From Podila epigama (lineage: Eukaryota > Mortierellomycota > Mortierellomycetes > Mortierellales > Mortierellaceae), in NCBI GenBank assembly GCA_015679605.1, contig JAAAVE010000142.1:5252-30479 (forward strand): a stretch of 25,228 nt of DNA, written 5' to 3'. Position numbers and translations under genes: made by a program. Positions 20,053 through 25,228 of the stretch are shown piece by piece (position 1 is the stretch's first letter; each line of letters begins with the position of its first letter). The notes beneath the pieces were generated by a model. That model was not told the origin of the DNA. It made no database searches and saw only the letters and a list, made by a program, of their open reading frames with translations.

Positions 20053-20864
20053 TTGTGCGGTGTGGAGGGAGAAGATTGATTGAAAAAAAACCAGGGCTCT
20101 GTCCGTTGGGCGACTTTCTCCTTTATTTCGCAAACCAACCAGCCCTTTTCTTTGTTTTTTGAATGCTTGGGAGAAATTGTTGAAAATCAATTGAACAAAA
20201 AATTCTTTTTAGCGTCATTCGGCTGGTGCACATGTTTGACGCCGAGTCCAGCTGTGGTGCCCAGCCGTGCATGTGTAGCCCACTCCAACTTAGCTTTTTA
20301 TTTATTTACTAACTTACTTATTTATTTTTTTTTTTTTTGTTGGGATGCAGGCATGACTTCATGATGTCAAGAAACATATTAGCTTTCTCATCATTTTGTG
20401 GCCTTGAATCGTACCATGACACATCCTTGAAAGACTCTATTGATTCTGCTGTTAGAATGCAAAGTGCAATGCATCCTTACCATATTGTATCAACGAACGC
20501 AGCTCATGAAAGAAGGTTCCTGGTAGCAGAATGATAACAAGGGTGATCATTCGTGGTGTTGATTGACATGTAGAGAAGCAGCATAGCGAGTCAATTGAAT
20601 TAATGAGAGGGTAAACGTATTAGAGGTAGGAATGGAACAAGTAGCGAAAGTGAGGTAAAATGGATTGGGCGTCTCCTCAGCTGATCAGGGTTGGATTGGT
20701 TTCAGCTGTTGGGGGGAGAGCACGTTGGCAATGAAAGGAAAGGCCAACAGGCGGCAGCCAATGCGTTAGGCAGCAAGGGTGTACCAAAAGGTTTTGAAGG
20801 TAACTGGGCAAAGTGCAAGAGCAAGAAGGCCAAACGAAAGACGAAAAAGGCACGATTGACAAGA

Positions 20865-20900
20865 TGAGCATGAGCACGAGCACAAGCATGAGCACGAGCA
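20865..20900 (+). repeat. Six-copy AGCA hexamer array
   Basis: Six adjacent hexamers of the form YRAGCA (TGAGCA, CGAGCA or CAAGCA) form a 36-bp array. The array explains the Val-Leu repeat frame read on the opposite strand. Confidence 0.75.
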
Positions 20901-21761
20901 CAACCGTTGCCTTGACCACCTTCCACACCCGCCCCACAAGTACCGAATCATGCCAAGCCAATGAGACGAAATAGGTGGAAGGTTGCGGACTCGTGAATGA
21001 ATGATGAATGAAGACAATTGGGGAATAGTTTTGTTGTGAGTGTGAGTGTATGTTTGTCGGTAGAGTGGTTTGTGGTTTTTGTAGGATTTGAATTGCGGAT
21101 GCGTTATGACAAGTCTTCATCTTGCTTGCTCACATACTTGAACCGACTGTCGCGTCGCGCGGATCAAACTGCTTTGTTGGCCTGAAGCGACTGTTGGACT
21201 GTTGCTGTTGATTTGTTTGTTGAATGCATCCGCCCTTTTGTTTATCCCCCTCCTCCCCCTTTCTCACTCATCCACATTCATTCTCGGACACGCACACATA
21301 CACACATGTACACACAAAAATTTGGGCGACGTATTGCAATCACTTTCAATTCATCCGTCATGATAACATCCCCTCGTGCTCGCAATTAGAATATGTCAAA
21401 CTTGGTCATGTTGAGGTACTGTAAGGAGCATCAACGGAGTAAAAACAGACTCCAATGCTTTTTCCCCCACATCTCAACTGCACGTACCTACCCTCCTGTG
21501 CAATGAACACATGAGGCTTGCTCAGCTCTCTCTCCTCTCTCTCTCCTCTCTCTCGTTGATGTTGCTCATTCTCTTTGTCGCAGCAAGCTAGCTGTCGCTG
21601 ATCTCTCAAATGGCGAAATGACCAAACCATCGACTAAAATCGATGCAAGGCATCTTTTGTCGCTGACATGTGTGTGATACAAAAAAAAACATACAAAAAA
21701 AAATAAAGGTCGCCATTGTGGTCTCCCCCCTACCTCCCCCAAAAAATTGTAACTTCCTTTT

Positions 21762-21786
21762 CATTCATTCATTCATCCATCCATCC
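21762..21786 (+). repeat. CATT/CATC tetranucleotide repeat
   Basis: Three CATT units are followed by three CATC units, 30 bp upstream of the TATA box. Related CATC repeats recur within the intron of the downstream gene at about 22950-22982. Confidence 0.7.
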
Positions 21787-21816
21787 CTTGACAAAGACAA
21801 GTCCAAGTTTTTCGTG

Positions 21817-21824
21817 TATAAATA
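21817..21824 (+). promoter_or_regulatory. TATA box (TATAAATA) of the CENP-B-type gene
   Basis: A perfect TATAAATA, continuing into TATAC, is followed at 21840 by the pyrimidine-rich leader. It lies about 440 nt upstream of the ATG at 22266. Confidence 0.6.
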
Positions 21825-21839
21825 TATACCCTTTGGCTC

Positions 21840-22265
21840 CAATTCCTTTTTTTAATTTTCATTTCCTTTTTCTGCTACTTCTTCATCGCGACTGACTTTT
21901 GACATCCGCATCAACGACTGGATTCTCAGTCCTCTTGCTTCTCTCTTTACTTTGCACAACCCTCCGCCTCAACCCCCATTCCCAACCAAAACAATCATTA
22001 CTTTGTTCCTTCACCTTTCCTCCACACCCACCCTACTCTCCACTTTTCAACGCACCCACACCTACTCACACTACTCCACTCCAATCCCACTACTCCACTC
22101 TTACCCACTCCATTCCGACTCCAATCCCACTCCACTCCTCGTACTTCGCCCACGTTTCGCCCTCATACTTAATTTCATTCTACATTAATCTCCTCGAGCG
22201 CTCACACTCGCACTCGCACTGACACCACCACACTATAATACTCAATCACTCCTGTCACATTCAAA
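21840..22265 (+). promoter_or_regulatory. Long ATG-free, G-poor 5' leader
   Basis: Roughly 425 nt before the start codon consist almost wholly of C, T and A, with repeated CCACTC, CCCAC and CACTCG motifs and a duplicated CTCCAATCCCAC. I found no ATG in any frame between 21840 and the start at 22266. Such a leader would be unstructured and free of upstream ORFs, favouring scanning. The transcription start is inferred from the TATA box. Confidence 0.55.
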
Positions 22266-25064
22266 ATGGGCGTCTATGGTGAAAAACACACATCGCTGAC
22301 TCGCGAACAGAAACGGCAACTGATTCACCATGCAGATACTCATAAACTGCGCCCAACCGAGGTCTGTGACTGGGTGCTTGCCACCTGGGGTCTGCGCATC
22401 GCCCGGGTCACTGTTTATTCCATCCTGCACAAGCAACGTGCATCCCTCATGGCCGGACACAGGGATCTGTACAACTCTATGCAGAATAGCATCAACGGCG
22501 CCATCGCTGCAGCCTCCGGATCCACATCTTTTGCCACTTCTTCCCGTTCTTCCACCTCGACCGATACTGACGCATGTCTCGATCCAAGCAAATCTTCAGG
22601 GCGGATCTCAAAGGCAACCGCTCGTTCGGGCAACAGAGGTGGCCAGAGCGATCTGTCTATAGGCAAGGATTCAACCCCTCTAGGAGAAGGTAATTTCAAC
22701 AGAACAGGACAAAGATCGCCTCCCTGCGCCATCATTCCTCTTTCACACTGTCCCCTACACCTTTTATCGCATCTACCTTTGCTCCTGCTTGGTAGTTGAC
22801 GATCTGATTTATAAACATTTCTTCTTTTTTTTTCTTCTATTGGATCATCCTATACGTTCAATCTTTTACCATGATATCCATCCATTCACTCATTCCGCAC
22901 ACAGTATACGTCCATCCACTCATCTCTCAACCCATATTTCAACCAATGCACGCATTCATCCATTCATCCATCCATCCACCACACAGCATCCTTTCTTGGT
23001 GACAAATATTCCTTCCTTCATAAAAAAAAAAAAAACATCTATGCACCAAAGAGAGCTCACAGCCAATCCCGCCAAACTTTGTGAGACCGACGCTCTCAAC
23101 TCTTCTGCATGCATTCTGCCCAACCCTATTTTCTCCTTTCTCTTCTCTCTCTCTCTCATCATTTCTCCAACACCCCCCGCCCATTCGCACATCCGCACAT
23201 CCGTTCTTCCATCCTCGGCTCGGCTCGCTTTGCTCGCTTCCCTCTCCCCCACTCGGCTCAATTGACTAGTCGTCGTTAACTCAATCCGATTTTAACTTGT
23301 CTTTCATAAATCATTTTCTTCCTTCCTTTATTGGGAATAGGTGCCCGCTGGGAAGGCCAACTCAAACGCGTAAGAGAGCCAGCCTCGGTCGAGCTAGACC
23401 GCGCTATGGTAGAGTTTCTTAAATCCTCAGCCAGCGTAGATGCCCAGGGACGCCGCCTGAATGATGCCGAGCTTCAGTCCCATGCCTTGCGTCTTGCCCG
23501 TGGCATCCCAAGCGCAAGTCGTATGCGTTGTTCCTTTGGATGGCTCCGCCACTTCAAGCGCCGTCTAGGTGTACAATGGGCTGCTGACCGACTGGGCCGC
23601 CACCGATGGATTGTCGAAATGGACCATCTACCCACGTCCTTGTCATCTTCGTCTTCATCATCGTCTACGCCGCCTTCAGCATCGCCTTCATCATCATCAT
23701 CATCCAAACAGGACACTTCAAACACCTCTACTACCTGCCCAGCGCCAAGGGTAGATGTTGCCACACAAGCAACAGCATCAGATCCCTCGCAGTTGAGCCA
23801 GAGTCACGACAAGGCCCCAAACAATAGACGACTGTCTTCGTCCTACGCGCAGTCAACACTGTCATCTCCAGCGTCCTCACAATGGGATGATGACGAGGAC
23901 GACGACCTCGAGTATCACTCTAGCAATGAGTTATTCTACAAAGACTCAGAGTCATCATCTGTTGGTTCACCATCAGAAACAAAACATGTGCGCTCCGCCT
24001 CAGCTTCCACATCGGCCTCATTCTCCACTGTCACCTCTTCCCACTCACCGTCCTTACACTCCACTCTCCTGAGCCACACTCCGTCATCGTCATCGAGTTT
24101 TGCACAAGAACTGGCCTCGCATCCTTTGACACCTACATCCTTGGCCTCTTCAACCCACAGCCAACTTCTTGACTTGCACCCATCAAGTCTACACAGTTCA
24201 GGGCATCACGCACATCAGACTCCATCTTCTATCCTTGACACGTTCCCAAGCTTGTTTGATAACTTGCCAACAATGCACACGAGTCATATCCCGACAACTG
24301 TCTCTTCGTCGCAGTTGATGCTCAACAACAACATGGCCCCGAATCTTGCCAACCCTACCATGGGACTCCATGCTAATCCAGCAAAAACCACGGCTAACAA
24401 CCAAAGCAACAATGATGGCGCCTTATCCAACAAGGCCTCTTCTTCTCACTTTGGTATGGGTGTTGATGGAGGAATGCGCAAGGTGCCTACCAAGGATGAG
24501 GCATATGACATGTTGCAGAGTCTTTTGCTCTACTATGAACAAGACCATCACTATATTGGCGAGCAACAAACACTCCTCCTTCCCCGTTGGATCCATCAAC
24601 AACGCCAAATCATGGCCACGGACGAGAACGATGCAAGAATGCTGTGGATGCGTCAACAAGAGCAGCAGCAACAACATATGCACCAGCAGCAACTGCCTTT
24701 GGGCTCCAGCGCACCTTTTATGTCTGCAATGACCCACCAGAATCACCATCCCCACCATGTGCCGTCATCTATTGCAACAGCTTCGTCGCCCCCTCCTCTT
24801 TCTCCACTGTCGCCACTGTCACCTATGAGTCCTCTCGGGAACAGGATCAGCACGACTCCTCTGACACCTCCCGTCACCGCTGCTGGTCCAGTGCTGGAAC
24901 AGTTGGGAGTGAACGCGTTTCCTTCACTCACCTCGACGATTGAGCAACAAATGTTTTTTGCCCACCAGCAAGTACTACAGCAGCAGTTTGCATTGCACCA
25001 ACAACATCAGCAACAAAGACAGCAGCAGCTTAAGCAACAACCCATTGTATTCCAAACCTTGTAA
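22266..25064 (+). CDS. CENP-B-type tandem HTH DNA-binding protein with Ser/Gln-rich tail
   Basis: Two exons, 22266-22689 and 23341-25064, give 715 residues. The first HTH lies at about 10-58 (LTREQKRQLIHHAD, then LRPTEVCDWVLATWGLR and VTVYSILHK), as in fission yeast Abp1/Cbh CENP-B homologues. A Ser/Thr-rich linker follows. The second is a CENP-B/Tc5-type HTH at about 155-220: LDRAMVEFLKSSA, GRRLNDAELQSHALRLARGI, then FGWLRHFKRRLGV. The W-L-x-x-F-x-x-R core is typical. No DDE transposase domain follows. Instead come about 300 Ser/Thr-rich residues, a helical-looking segment near 521-575 (KDEAYDMLQSLLLYYEQDHH onward), and Gln/His-rich runs to the end. It is probably a nuclear regulator or chromatin protein derived from a pogo-like transposase. 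The DNA target is unknown. The 651-nt intron separates the two HTH units. It could also be an orthologue of a fungal ARS-binding protein. Confidence 0.8.
22690..23340 (+). other. Long 651-nt intron of the CENP-B-type gene
   Basis: The intron starts GTAATT and ends GGAATAG. It is pyrimidine-rich, with CATC/CATT repeats around 22870-22982 and an A-run at 23022-23035. Splicing joins GAA-G to GT-GCC without breaking frame. No exon with domain character is seen inside, though an alternative exon cannot be excluded. Confidence 0.55.
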
Positions 25065-25228
25065 TAATATCACCCTTGTTCTGTATTCTAGAAATAAAAA
25101 CATATTTGTGTCTTGTACATTTGGATATTATTATTACGAGTGCGTGATTAACATGAGGGCAAAGAGTCTTCTTTGTCTTGAAAACCGCGCAAGTGCTGCT
25201 GTAATTCGGCCACTTTTCGGTGATGTCA
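25065..25228 (+). terminator. 3' flank of the CENP-B-type gene with AATAAA
   Basis: An AATAAA at 25093-25098 lies about 30 nt after the stop codon at 25062-25064. It is followed by T/G-rich sequence that fits a cleavage region. The remaining bases to the window edge show no gene. Confidence 0.5.

Larger units (their letters stand above)
19472..21810. other. 2.3-kb gene-poor region upstream of the CENP-B-type gene
   Basis: I see no conserved coding segment. Reading frames at 19732-20079 and (minus) 20677-21120 are low in complexity and come from repeats. Notable items are a T-run at 19779-19788, a (GT)n tract, a candidate branch point plus pyrimidine tract plus acceptor (CTAAC, a T-run, then TGCAG at 20310-20350), an AGCA hexamer array, and CT-rich stretches at 21240-21270 and 21525-21555. 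The region probably contains the KCH 3' end and a long upstream control region or an untranslated exon of the next gene. Confidence 0.4.

Noticed and set aside
19732-20079. 115-residue plus-strand frame
   Set aside because: The Phe and Val-Cys runs derive from a T-run and the GT repeat, with no conserved motif.
20677-21120. 147-residue hydrophobic minus-strand frame
   Set aside because: Its Val-Leu run is produced by the hexamer array at 20865-20900, and there are no splice or domain signals to support a gene.
22266-25064. Active pogo/Tigger-like transposon
   Set aside because: No DDE domain, terminal inverted repeats or target duplication are visible, and the gene has an intron between the HTH units and an ordinary promoter.

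Overview
This is a eukaryotic, almost certainly fungal window. Eight protein-coding genes can be modelled, mostly with short GT...AG introns. Several families point to fungi: a KCH-type K+ channel-like protein, the mitoribosomal IGR-motif protein mS41/Fyv4, a Kre9/Knh1-like secreted protein and a fungal-style PARP-like protein. Long homopolymer A/T runs, pyrimidine-rich leaders and Ser/Thr/Gln-rich disordered tails recall Mucoromycota/Mortierellomycota. That placement is an inference from style, not a database match. No rRNA, convincing tRNA, CRISPR array or intact transposon was seen.

Layout. (1) 426-1376 (+): PARP-like protein with tandem Cys clusters. (2) 1566-6573 (+): nine-exon gene for a protein of about 1,400 residues. 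It has a short hydrophobic/amphipathic N-terminal segment, a basic patch, a long acidic region, six copies of a roughly 36-residue repeat that I do not recognise, and a Ser/Thr-rich Phe-dotted C-terminus. A CACGTG triplet lies upstream. (3) 7476-9170 (+): secreted two-domain Kre9/Knh1-like protein with an Asp/Glu/His-rich linker. (4) 10168-11277 (-): Erv25/TMED10-type p24 cargo receptor, four exons. (5) 11977-14482 (-): TPR protein, three exons, with a 634-nt G-tract-bearing first intron. (6) 14676-15554 (+): mS41/Fyv4, three exons, divergent from gene 5 over 193 bp. (7) 16439-19471 (+): KCH protein with an approximately 700-residue disordered tail. (8) 22266-25064 (+): tandem-HTH CENP-B-type DNA-binding protein with no transposase domain. 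It follows a 2.8-kb gene-poor stretch that ends in a TATA box and an ATG-free, G-poor leader.

The genes do not form a pathway cluster; they look like ordinary fungal gene order. Two, Erv25 and the Kre9-like protein, belong to the secretory pathway or cell surface. The strongest candidate for something undescribed is the six-repeat protein, whose repeats largely follow exon boundaries with phase-1 introns. I propose, weakly, that it is a lineage-specific nuclear-basket-type nucleoporin. The second candidates are the PARP-like protein with a stop-free 84-nt intron and a shortened catalytic end, and the CENP-B-type regulator.
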